DNA of 64,000 bases, from NCBI GenBank assembly GCA_963931865.1, contig OZ007505.1, positions 6,385,273 to 6,449,272 of the forward strand. The letters are read 5' to 3'. This DNA is from Axinella damicornis. Its lineage: Eukaryota > Porifera > Demospongiae > Axinellida > Axinellidae. Shown piece by piece: positions 47,714-58,739 of this stretch; the first letter of the stretch is position 1; each line of letters starts with the position of its first letter. Made by a program: the position numbers and the translations under genes. Below the pieces are notes generated by a model. It had not been told where the DNA came from, did no database searches, and saw nothing but the letters and a program-made list of their open reading frames with translations.

Positions 47714-50700
47714 CACACACGCACATACCTCTGCCCATCCCTCCCTCCCCCCACACCCGTGCCCACCCCTCCCTCTCCTGCAGTCCTACATTGAGGCCCA
47801 CCTACAAGATGGGACCAAGCTGAACAAGGAGTGGGAGGTAATACGTGTTTCCGTGTGTAGTGACATCATGTTATGGCCAGTGAGAAGATGGCCATCCAAG
47901 AGAGAGGGTCTGGTTACTCTGTGCTCTGTCCTTTGTATAGCACACCTCAAGCAGGAATTTGAGTGTACCAATAGTAATGCTGCACTTTTAACTGCTGTTA
48001 AAATACAGTGATTTTATTGGTACGCTCAAAGTTTTTTGCTTGAATTTGAAGAATAGTGCCCAATGATGCCTGACAGATTTTCTGAAGCCTGAAGTTAGTG
48101 TACCCTATCCTTGTTCCCAGGCCCCGCCCAGCTTTTCGTCACTTGCATGCAGTACAGAAAAGTGGGAGGGGCTTAGTATCTTTCCTCATGTGAGTGACGT
48201 TAGGATAGAACCGATGGTAGAACCAGTTTGATTGAACATGGGCGCACTGGGTACCAGGTAACTTACCATGCTTATCTAGCTAGGCAGCTGTCATACACAT
48301 TGAACATATAGTTGGTTGAACAATACGCTTTTCATTCAGGAAATTTTTGCCATTTCTCGATTACGTCATGCTCACGTCAGGAAAGATGCCAGGCTCTCTC
48401 CCACTTTTCCATACTGCAAGCGATGAAAAGCTGGGCGGGGGCCTGAGAACGAGGCTAGGTGTACCCTACAAGCTCTAAGACTTACCATGCAGGGAAGCCA
48501 GTCAGCAGCACACTGCCTGGAGACCTACCCGGTGGAATTAACTCCTGTTACATTCAATTAAGCTTACACCTTTAACCCTTTTATTCTCAATGTGTTGTGT
48601 ATCTGCAACATGAGACTCGGCTTCACGATTTCACTTCCGGTGTGGGGTAGGCTCTGCATGAGCATAAAGGGCTAACTTAGATGGGGGGAGCTAGGTGGGT
48701 GTTCACTCAAAGGGTGAAAACATGGCCGTATCTGGGCTTAGCTACAGGCTTTAGTTGACATTTTGGTGAGTGAAAATGGTTTCACTCCTCCTTTGCACAA
48801 ATGGGCTCTCAATCTTGGCATTTTTGGCCTCCTGTCTCTATGGGGTCATTGGCTGAGACTGACTATAATGCGGGCAACTATGAAAGCAGGAACGGAATGG
48901 AACGCAGAACGGAACGTGGAACGGAAATAAGATGCGGGCCGCGCGCTAGACTGGACTGGACTCACCCAAAAATCTGTAAAATGCCTTTTTCAGTGTAGGA
49001 CAGAAGCTAAGCATACTTATTTATTCACTAAGGTCACTTGCATAGCCTGCTTTCGTGTCTTTCCTCGAGTCGGTAGAGGTCAAAGGTCACGTGCATATTT
49101 AATGAGCTTCAATGAGAAGGTTAGGAGAGATTTATTTACAGCAGACATCAAACTCCAGCCTTTAGTTGAAGCATAGAAAACAAAAGAATATTCCTCTATC
49201 ATCCACGACTGACTGAAGCGCGTTTTGCTGAAGCTCATTAAATATGCACGTGACCTTTGACCTCTACCGACTCGAGAAAGACACGAAAGCAGGCTATGCA
49301 AGCGACCTTAGTGAATAAATAAGTATGCTTAGCTTCTGTCCTACACGGAAAAAGGCATTTTACAGATTTTTTGGTGAGTCCAGTCCAGTCTAGCGCGCGG
49401 CCCGCATCTTACTTCCGTTCCGCGTTCCGTTCCGCATTCCATTCCGTTCCTGCTTTCATAGTTGCCCCTATAATGCTCTGGACAGAAGCTACTTAGCCGG
49501 CCTTATACTCAGGCCACACCCTCAAGTTGGTATGCTGCGCTACACGGCCAGCCTATGACCGTATGCTGCGCTTCAGGCAAGCCCCACAATGCCCTGCATT
49601 CTCCTGGTTAAGTTATTGATACTGATTGCATTACTTGTGTACTGTGGCACATGAACTGTCACACTGCACCTTGTGGCAAAGTGGAGCGTGCACACAGCTT
49701 TGTGCACACAGCTTTGTGCACACAGCTTTGTGCACACAGCACTGTTGCTAATCAGGTTTATGTTACTAGGTTGTGTCTTAGAGTAAATACACCAAAGGTA
49801 GAGATTTACTATAAAGGTTCACTCTATGGAATGCTCACTTAAGTAGCAGGGTGGGTCCAACTTGGCAGACCCTCGCCATCTTAACTGTACGGAGCACTTC
49901 AAGCTCACAAAGGGGGGGTTAATTATCGTAGCTACCCACCCACCTATAAGAGTACTTTCAGAATGCAGGACTTGTCATTTCCCCCATTACATCCTGAGTT
50001 GGTGGAACAACACTTGACCTCCTTCCTGTTTGTGGAATAGCATCCAGATTTATGATACACCTGCTAGGATATTTTGACTTCTTGATAGCTGTGTGTGGGT
50101 GTATGTGTGTATGCAATTATACATGTGTGAAAAATAAGGATGGATTAGCCTCGTTCCCAGGCCTGAGACGGCCTGGGAACGAGGCTTAAGGATGGATCTA
50201 CTCATCAGAAGGAACCACTGGTCCACATTACATCTGAGTGCTACACACACTGAAACAGGTATTAATACACATACACATATGCACACACACACATGCACAC
50301 ACACACATGCACACACACATGCACACACACTTGCACACACACTCACACAGAACCTACAGACCTACTATCCTGAGGCCACCAGCACTAAGGTTGCCAACCT
50401 CCCAAAGAACAAGACAAAGAACCGCTACCCAGATGCCCTCCCCTGTAGGTCCTCACACTTGCTCCTTTTGACTCACCTCTTAGCATCCCCCTCTCCCCTC
50501 CGCAGATGACCACACCAGAGTGAAACTCTCTCTTGAGAACAGTGCCACTGACTCCGATTACATTAACGCCAGCTACATTGTGAGTATTCCTGTGCCTCAC
50601 GCACACCTGTGTCTGCCGTCACTTGCATCCACTGTCACAATGACCTAACAACAACTAGCCTCCATCCACTGTCACAGTGACCTAACAACAGCTAGCCTCC

Positions 50701-53700
50701 TTAATTCCCAGGCCCCCACCGAGCTTTTCATCACTTGCAAAAACGGAGAGAGGCTATAAATCTCACTTGAGCGTGGCACATTCGATATGCATCAACATTT
50801 TTCAGAGCAAAAAAGGTGATTGTTTGTCTGTTGCTTGAGCAACTGCCTGTTCACCACTTGGCCTGTAAGACAGTTGTCCCCCGCTAATCAGGTAAGTTAG
50901 CTGGTACCTTTGTTCTGCTTGGTTCTGAGGAGTATTCCTACATCACTCATGTGAGATTATACACCCAGCCTTACCTTTCTGTGCTGCAGAGGGGCCTGGG
51001 AACAAGGCTGAACCCCAGCCTCATCTCCAGACAGCTGTTGTAATGGAACATTACTAAGATGACAGGCTAAGATGACAGACCGATGATGGTGTCGCATGTT
51101 TTTTTTCTTCATCATACTCACCATCCACTACAGATTGATGTGGATCCCATGCATCCCAAGTACATTGCAACACAGGGTCCCCTCCAGAACACTGTGCCTG
51201 ACTTCTGGCAGGTAGGTTGGTCTCATCTTCATCAGCCTCCACTTCAATGATGATGATGTCGTCATGCGCAATGATGATGATGTCATCATGCACAATGGTG
51301 ATGATGTCAGCATGCATGCGCTCTTGGTCTCAGCTCTCTTGGTCTCAGCAGGAAGTAATGCATGTCCTAATGCAGTAGTGAGAAGTAATGCACTTCCCTT
51401 ATGGAGCAGTGGTATATGAAATCACTGTCTATACATGTGTATATATACCTCAAACAGCCTATGCTAAGGAAGGAAGTGTTGTCAGTTTGGGAACCCTCAA
51501 TGGGCTCTTGGTCCACCTTATCTCATCTGGCAGTTGCCCTTGGGTACAGTAACAGTTATTATAGGCAAGTCTAGTCAAAGATCAAAAGTGGTTTTGCCAG
51601 CAAAAGCCCACCAGGATTTGGAGATGGGTCTATTATTATCATAGTCTCGGTCCCAGCCCAAACCAACCCCAGCACGGATCGCATCTAGTATCACGCATGG
51701 GATACTAGATGGGATACTAGATGCGATCCGTGCTGGGGTGGGTTTGGGTCTGGGACCGAGACTATTATTATTGTAATTAGGTGTCTACTGGCAGGCATAA
51801 TATAATCCAGAAAGACTGTTCAAGAGGTAAAGCTTCTAGCAGGAGCACATAATGAGGTTAACTGTGCTCCTGCTTCTAGCTAGTTGCAAGTAGTTAACTT
51901 TGGTTAACATGAATGGAAACATTGATCCTGTTACAATATTAGACTCAGAACATTTTACAGTTTGTAGGTGATAAGTGGTTGATTTGCACTTGTGTTTTGA
52001 TCTACCCCCTTTGGGACACTTTGACTACAGATGTGCCTAGATTGAAGTGATAATTGGGGAGCCCACTACATATGTGTAGTCTATGGGTCGACATGAACAC
52101 CTGCAGCAACCAAGTTGCAGGTTATTGTGCAACGATTTGCTGGCTGATGTGTGTAGCCTGTTGTTGGCTACTGCGCGCTCTTTCCATGATTGTTTTGTGA
52201 CTTGGTTGTTGGAGTAAGAAAAAAGAGTGCTCCGCAGACGCCCGACCAACGGGGGCACGACTGAAAGGGTCTGATGACAGGTAGAAATGCTGGAGCAGTG
52301 AGAGAGAGGGCTGGAATATGGCCAGTCGAGTCCGCCCGTGAGGCTTTTGGCTGAGCAAAGTGGGGAGAGGGACGCAATTCCATTTGAACGTTCACGCTTC
52401 ATCATGGCCTCCCTCTCCTTGCCTTCTAATATAGCAGACCACCAGCATGTTGCTCCATCAGGCTCACCCCACAATGCCATGCAATAGTTATTGTACTGGA
52501 GTAGTGTTGTGAACCTGTAGCCAATAATTGGTTATTGACCAGTTATTTACACTGCCAATCAATTTGGCTTACTACCAGTTATTGTCTGTACTGGAACTGT
52601 GGTCTGTTTTGAGGCAAAGTAGATAGGTGGGGTCTCTCAAGGATGTGATTGAATTAGGACACTCTCTATAGTAGATCTGGCTTCTACCACACACATAACC
52701 TCCAAGTCAAGTTAGTAGCTGGATCCAGCTGCTAGACAGCTAATTCTCAGCACAGCGTGGCGATCCTTTGATGTACCGCGGAGGATAAATCGGTTATCCT
52801 CCGCTATGACGTCATAGCGGAGGATAACCGATTTATCCTCTGCGGTACATCAAAGGAACGCCCACGCACTGTGGTAGAAGGACAGGGTTCACAGCACTAT
52901 GCTGGAGTGATGGATGACCTCTTGCACACATATACATCACACACCATTACACACCTACACCACACACCTATACCACACACCTACACTGCACATCCATGCA
53001 CAGATGGTGTGGGAGCAACATATCAGTGTAATCGTGATGCTGACTCAACTGATGGATATGGGTCTGGTAAGTGTATGCACACACACACACATACACACAC
53101 ACGGACGGACGCAGGAACATGAGATGATCAACAGGTGGATTAGAGTGCACGACTCGTTTTGATTTCAAATTGAGCAAGGAACCTGTAAAATATAGTATGC
53201 AGCCAAATGTGTGTATGTAATGGTTGCTTAGTCACACGAACGCACATTTGCATGCACACTCATTCACACACCCACACACATACACACACGCACACACGCA
53301 CACACACACACACACACACACGCACACACGCAGAGCCAATGCTGCCAGTACTGGCCTAGTGGAGGAATGGCCACCTACAATATCTATGAGGTATTCATTA
53401 CCTCTTGCATCATATGTGTGTGTCTTGTGCTCCAAAACTGTTTAGGTCACTTCCTATGGTTTGTTCTGGAGGTGCATGCCTGGCCTTGTGCCAATTATCA
53501 CAGAAAGTGAAGTCACTTTGCTGAACAGCAGCCTAAGTCTTTGAGGAGGCAGCCAGAGTGTCTCATGGTCCAGGAAGTGTGGGCTACACACAATGACCTG
53601 TTTTGATAAAGTATTTTATGAATGCACTATGCTGTATATGGTGCAAGGAAGCCTACTGCCCTGATGCAGCTGAGGGTGCACAAGTGCTGAGCAACAAATA

Positions 53701-55678
53701 CTGTCCCAAGTAGTGATGATATACATATCCCAATATGTTATGTCTGTGCTTGTATCACCACAAGAGAGATTGTGTTGCTGGTTTACTGTTGCAGGATCGA
53801 TTCCACCTGCAAGGCTGCAAGGAATCCGACACTTCATCCTTCATTGCAGCTGCTAGAGCCCCAGTTTTAGGATGTCCAACACACAAAGTGGCATCCCCTA
53901 TTAGTAGGATGGAGAGAGGCACTAGCAGTTTGTTTCCCTCTTGTAATTCTAAAACCAAGTTGCTGCCACCTCATGTATGCAAAGTGACGCAATATTCGCC
54001 AACAACACATATCTCAATAACATCATTTGTGTTATCAAGCAACCTGTTTGCAAGTGCCATGAATGGTCACACAATACGTGCTTGCCTGGTTTAATTGTTG
54101 CAATACCACCAATGCTGATGCTGCAATACTGGTACTGAAAGGGACATTGATGACAGAATGATTATCTAAAGAAGAGTTGAGCTTTGGGAGGTGGTTTGAT
54201 GGAGTATTATGATAAATTCAGCATTGTAGCTAACTACCTATTGTTCCATGATGCCAGGATTACAGTACCCCTTGCAGACCTGTCTGTTACACTACCTCTG
54301 ATCCATCCACAGTAATAACACAAGTTGATCTGGTCTCCATTTCCGTTCCAGGTGAGACTGGTATCGGAGCACCCCCATTCCGAGGATTACATCATCCGAA
54401 GTTTTACCCTCCTAAATACACAGGTGTGCAACCACCCCCTAGTCTCTACACAGGAGATGGTGGCAGGTACTGGGTTGGGAAGAGCAGAACTTTATTCCAT
54501 TACGGGTGCCTTGCTGGGCTAGTAGTTCAAACCATTCTGGGAGCACATTATAGGTGTTAGCTAACTAGGTGTTAGGTTATTAGCAACTCATGGCGTCGGC
54601 AGAATACACACACTCTACTACATGGAGGTTGTATGTAGGGCTTTGCCCAGGTCACTTGGAGTGTTCGAACACTGATCTCCTGTGATAGCTTAACATGAGC
54701 TATAAGTATGTGTGTGTATGGGGGGGGGGGGGGGGGGGGATGCATGCGTGTATATACTACTTTTCAGAGCATAGTTTCTTACTAGCTGTGTCTTGTCCTG
54801 TGTCATGACAACATTGAATTGCGTATGCAGTCGAAGGAGTCCCGGACGGTGACCCAGTTCCAGTATCTCACTTGGGGCTCTCTGGACACGCCCTCTCCCC
54901 CCACTCCGCTACTGGAGTTCAGGAGGTCAGTGTGACTCTACTATATGGGATGGTATCAAGCTTCACTCCAGGTGTCTCACTAGCGTGGGCCTGCACTAAA
55001 CACTCGTTACAAGTGTGGGTGTTAGTTTAGCCCGTTGCCAACAGTTAATGGGGTGCACATTCGAGAGAAACCTAAAACTTTACAGGAGTACTCATGCATT
55101 GTCCTACCAGGGTGCACATTCCATTAGTTGAGAGAAACTTTACAGGAGTATGTCCTACCAGGGTGCACATTCCATTAGTTGAGAGAAACTTTACAGGAGT
55201 ACTCATGCGTTGTCCTATACACATTCTACATTCTTGGTGGTTGCTCTGACTTACTCCTGGAGACCTTACCAATCTATTCTGGGACAGCTGTACCAACACC
55301 ACAGTGGGGGATACCAGGGTAACCTCATATGCTCTGGTGGTCTGTGTAACTGTGTAGCTGTGGTTTCCTGCTGAGTGGTGATGTCCTGTCATGTTCATCT
55401 CTGCTCTTGCTTCCCCCAGGAAGGTGAACAAGGCCCATGCCAGGCTGGACACTCCCCTCCTTGTGCACTGCAAGTAAGTGGAGGATATGGTGTGTGTTGC
55501 TAGCAGCAGTAGTGAGTGACGTTCCTTAATAGGTTTGTTGCTGAGTGGTTTTGCAATGTGTTGCCTACTACTATCCCAAGTTAACCACCACTGGTTTTTT
55601 GTCTAACCCTCCTTCCCTCCCTCTTTCTTCTTCTCTCCCTCTTTCTTTCCCTCCCTCCTTGCTCCCTCCCTCCCTCCC

Positions 55679-55712
<34 letters not shown>

Positions 55713-58466
55713 CTCCCTTCCTCTCTTACAGTGGAGGGGTTGGAAGATCTGGAACGTACATCCTTATTGACATGGCTCTCTCCAGGATACAATCAGGTGA
55801 GCGGATACCACTACCATAGAACCACACCATCAGTACTGCACACGAGGCTTCTATTAAAACTATTTACGGTATGCCATGATGTCATCTCGTTTGCTCCAAA
55901 TAAGAACAGTCCGAAAACAAGACAACTCTCAAGATGGGGGTAATTTGCTGTAACTAGTCGATGACTGACAGACTGACACACACACAAATTGTGCATTGTT
56001 CACACTGAGTAACAACTGCAAGCAAAGGGGACGGTGGGGGGTGGGGAAAATTTGGACTCCACAAACCTTAATCTGGTTACTTGCCCTTTGAATGATTTTC
56101 TAATTGAAATGATAGTTATAATTGTGTGCACCTAAGGGTACAAGGGGAAGATTAAGAGAGAAGCACAACAGCTAAAGGATCTGGGGAAACCCAAATGTCT
56201 ACATCCTGAAATGTTGAATCCATGAGTGGCCTTTGACTCTTTTCAAGCCCCCCCCCCCCCCCATGCCCCCCATGCCCCCACCCTACATGAAACCCTACTC
56301 ACTCTCACACACTCACACTGTTACACACAACCCAGGTGTTAAGGAGATGAACTTGGCAGCCACAGTGGAGCATCTGAGAGACCACAGGCCACACATGGTC
56401 AAGACCAAGGCAAGCCCCTCCCTCAATCAAACTACCACTGTCAGTTGTTAGAGTGTAGAGAGTGATGTCTTGGCGGCTTCTCTAGCCTCGTTCCCAGGCC
56501 CGAGACGGTGAGGCGGGCCTGAGATCAAGGCCAATTCTTCTTGGACCAGCAAACATCTGGTTTAAGAAAATTTAATGTCCTTAGTCTTCAGTGTTGGCCG
56601 ACAGAAGTGAACCTGGTGCCTTTATTGTTGGTTCAGACTTCGGTGTGCAAGTTGTGGAACAGAATAGTGAGGCCCCATCAACTTCTTCATTAGCGGTTTT
56701 CAGTTCCGATCAATCGTACTGCCTCATTGCTCGTCCCGATTGGATAATGGCAGGCCACATGCAGGGCACAGGGAGTTAATGAAACATGTAATCCTCGTCA
56801 GTACCTCTGCTCCGCTAATCTCTTTCTACAGGGATTTCCAAGAGTATTTTTAGCATATATGTGGTTCGGGTTGAGTCCGATTTGTGAAATGCTTTGAGCC
56901 ACGTGCATCAGCATGCTAGCGTGTAACCCACCCTTACTCGTGTGTCTCTTCTCCATTCATGGATCACTTAGAACCAATGAGCTAATGCAATCTTCGCAGA
57001 GAGAGAATGAAAATTACCTGATTTAAGCAGCCACCTGTCTATAGTGGCCAGAAATACTGGTACCATGGATGACCACAATACAGGGGGGGGGGGGGGGCAT
57101 TTTCCCCCCCTCAATGTAGATGAGGGGGGGAGCAGCTCAGTGTACCCCTCAGAGAACAGGGTGGTCTCTCGCCTATGATGTGGCAGGTAGCTAGACTGTC
57201 AGTACTAGATTGGCATGCTATTTCCGGATTCCGAGAATGTGCAGCGCAATCTTGAGAATGCACAGCGCAATCTCCAGATTGCGCAAATTCCTAAATTGCG
57301 CGGAACATATATACTCCATGCCTGTTATGGTAGTTCTGCATTGGCAGTGTGGTGTCATGATAAATTCCAAGCTACAATTAATGGTTAAAACAAAACTGAC
57401 AGGGGAGGTGGGTGGGTTTCAGCACTGAGCCTAGGTAGCATGGCCGCTTTTGGGCTTGGCCTTGAAAAGCTCTTGGTTGGAGTTGGGTGGGCCATTTCAC
57501 TGAGAAAACAGTCCTCTCACCTAGTAGGGCCTCCAGTTCTGGCAGTGAAGCGTTTTTCTCGGTCTAGACGAGCGATGGTCAGCAGAGAGCCGTGACTATT
57601 GGATGCCCCTTGATGGGTGGGTGTGGTTAGAGTCACGAATGTGTAGAGGATTGCTGCATGGTTGTGTGTGTGTGTGTGTGGAGTTTGGGGGCTGAAAAGC
57701 AGAGAGAATGGGAAATATGAGTGCATCTATTAGCTAAGAGAGACCTCCAGAGAAGAACAATTTATCGGTTAATGGGTTAAACATACCCTAATTTCTGTTC
57801 CCTGGCGTTGCTGGGCTTGAAACTGCTCACACAGGTAATTTCAGCTATACTAAGCTTTATGTGTGACTTAATCACGCCCACCAATTAACGAACTTACAAC
57901 CAAGTCTCCCGAGAAATGGAGGCCCTGCAAAGCCAGACGGCTACTTTTTAACTCCATTTATGCCAAAAACAATGGAAATGGCCCTCCCAGTGCCAACCAA
58001 GACCGTTCTACTGCGGAGCCCAGACACGGCCATGCTGTTTGCACCCTCCGGGTGCACCCACCCACCTCCCCCTGTCCCGCCCTTTCTGCTGTCACAGAAC
58101 CTATCTCCCAAGGACATTGCTGGACGTCACATGATACATGATGAAGCTGAAAGTATTATGACGACACTATGGACTAAGCCGAAATAGCACTTCCAGAGCC
58201 AGAGCCAGTCTTTGGAAAAATTCATTTGCTATTGTTGGACTCCGTTTCAATGGTTTACGAGGGTCTATGTGGCGAGATTTCTTTCAGACAGACAGACGGA
58301 CAAAACCGATTGCTTAACCCCGCTTTGCGCATGCGGGGTAATTATTGTCCAGTATTTGATGTGTTGTGTGTGGCTTCTCCAGGCGCAGTTTGAGTTTGCT
58401 CTGAGGGCGCTGGTGGAAGAGACCAATGCTATGATGGATGCAGCACATCAGCGGCAGCTGCAGTGA
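41818..58466 (+). CDS. PTPRN: IA-2/PTPRN-type receptor protein tyrosine phosphatase-like
   Basis: Phase-consistent exons: 41818-41844, 42154-42302, 45238-45292, 47784-47837, 50351-50444, 50506-50579, 51134-51211, 53004-53066, 53334-53390, 54352-54423, 54831-54925, 55420-55473, 55732-55796, 56336-56409, 58383-58466; 364 residues. One membrane helix ([21 protein letters not shown]) lies near residue 40, followed by a single PTP domain: [73 protein letters not shown] and the C-terminal [19 protein letters not shown] with [15 protein letters not shown] identify the IA-2 (PTPRN/PTPRN2) group. The WPD loop is replaced by TWGSLDTP; the P-loop is HCNGGVGRSG, keeping Cys and Arg. IA-2 proteins are secretory-granule membrane proteins, mostly catalytically poor. 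The visible ectodomain is only about 28 residues with no signal peptide, so 5' exons may be missing. AATAAA is at 58704. Confidence 0.85.
42436..42475. mobile_element. Fold-back hairpin element
   Basis: TAGCCTCGTTCCCAGGCGCTCGG / GGGAACGAGGCTA. Nearly the same short version as at 19180; phosphatase intron 2. Confidence 0.9.
42524..42582. mobile_element. Fold-back hairpin element
   Basis: TAGCCTCGTTCCCAGGCGCTCGGTAA pairs with TTACTGAGCTCCTGGGAACGAGGCTA. Only 48 bp after another member. Confidence 0.92.
43088..43170. mobile_element. Fold-back hairpin element
   Basis: TAACCTTGTTCCCAGGCTCGCCC on the left, GGGGGAGCCTGGTAACGAGGCTA on the right, with a GTGCG...CGCGCAC stem. A half copy sharing TTCTTCACC(G/A)CGCGCAC lies at about 43527-43571. 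Confidence 0.85.
43774..43851 (+). repeat. (CT)n microsatellite
   Basis: About 39 CT units in phosphatase intron 2. Confidence 0.95.
43945..44222 (+). repeat. 20-bp minisatellite
   Basis: About 13 units of GTGTTAGTGTTAGCTCCACW. The first units are diverged (CAGTGTCAGCCCTT), and ACAGT and ACTGT endings alternate along the array. Confidence 0.9.
44945..45012 (+). other. Possible cassette exon of the phosphatase gene
   Basis: Bounded by acacag and gtgagg, this 68-nt segment reads [19 protein letters not shown] and exits in phase 2, matching the next exon. It looks like a juxtamembrane segment, but exon 2 also exits in phase 2 while this one must be entered in phase 0. It needs an extra unseen exon or is not used. 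Direct splicing 42302 to 45238 is phase-consistent. Confidence 0.3.
47684..47711 (+). repeat. Poly-C homopolymer
   Basis: About 28 C in phosphatase intron 3; other long C or G runs lie at 37124-37151, 54720-54739, 55681-55709 and 58874-58890. Confidence 0.9.
48106..48457. mobile_element. 350-bp inverted repeat with family-type ends
   Basis: The left end TTGTTCCCAGGCCCCGCCCAGCTTTTCGTC and the right end GATGAAAAGCTGGGCGGGGGCCTGAGAACGAGGCTA are complementary. Inner arms AAAAGTGGGAG and CTCCCACTTTTC also pair. A related CCGAGCTTTTCATCACTTGCA stretch lies at about 50715-50740. Confidence 0.85.
48571..48676. mobile_element. Possible short TTAA-type MITE
   Basis: TTTAACCCTTTTATTCTC at the left is roughly complementary to GAGCATAAAGGGCTAA at the right, about 105 bp apart. 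The right flank TTAA is degenerate. Confidence 0.4.
48872..49468. mobile_element. 597-bp fold-back transposon with 8-bp TSD
   Basis: Arms of about 240 nt (48872-49111 and 49228-49468) are near-perfect complements enclosing a 116-nt loop. The identical direct repeat TATAATGC flanks it at 48864-48871 and 49469-49476. No coding capacity; lies in phosphatase intron 4. Confidence 0.92.
49688..49741 (+). repeat. 15-bp tandem repeat
   Basis: GTGCACACAGCTTT is repeated about 3.5 times head to tail. Confidence 0.85.
50146..50187. mobile_element. Fold-back hairpin element
   Basis: TAGCCTCGTTCCCAGGCC / GGCCTGGGAACGAGGCTTA with a TGAGAC loop. Confidence 0.9.
51642..51764. mobile_element. 123-bp fold-back hairpin element
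   Basis: TAGTCTCGGTCCCAGCCCAAACC through GATCGCATCTAGTATC on the left is matched by the complement on the right, ending GGGACCGAGACTA. Phosphatase intron 7. Confidence 0.9.
52749..52873. mobile_element. Long near-perfect hairpin with central TGACGTCA
   Basis: Arms of about 60 nt (TTTGATGTACCGCGGAGGAT and its complement, then CGGTTATCCTCCGCTA) meet at GCTATGACGTCATAGC, 52803-52818. The outer parts CACAGCGTGG and CCACGCACTGTGG also pair. No TAGCCTC ends, so it is a different element. Confidence 0.88.
53268..53333 (+). repeat. (CA)n microsatellite abutting an acceptor
   Basis: CA repeats with CG interruptions run into the cgcag acceptor of a phosphatase exon. Confidence 0.9.
55050..55220 (+). 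repeat. About 60-bp tandem repeat, 2.5 copies
   Basis: GAGAAACTTTACAGGAGTA, TGTCCTACCAGGGTGCACAT and TCCATTAGTTGAGAG recur head to tail with small deletions in phosphatase intron 11. Confidence 0.85.
56483..56532. mobile_element. Fold-back hairpin element
   Basis: TAGCCTCGTTCCCAGGCCCG on the left and GGGCCTGAGATCAAGGCCA on the right; diverged right end. Confidence 0.75.
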
Positions 58467-58739
58467 CATGTACTCGATCGGGATACACGATCATGACATT
58501 GAAAAAATGATTTCTAAATTATTAATACTGCTTATCAGTGCTATTACCATGAGCTCAATCACTGAACTTAATTATATAACACCGTGCCATAAATTTTGTG
58601 GAAGAATCAGACTTGCAGTCATTATATCATTTTTTTTCTAGTTCGTTTTTTGTTTATATTTCTCTGTGAAGTGGTGATTTGGTAGCACATACACTGTACA
58701 TAAAATAAAAAAAATTATCCTAAGTAGATTTGTGTTCTG
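58467..58739. terminator. Convergent 3' ends of PTPRN-like and EIF3J genes
   Basis: 273 bp separate the two stop codons. AATAAA at 58704-58709 serves the plus-strand gene, so the two transcripts' 3' UTRs probably overlap or nearly so. Confidence 0.5.
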
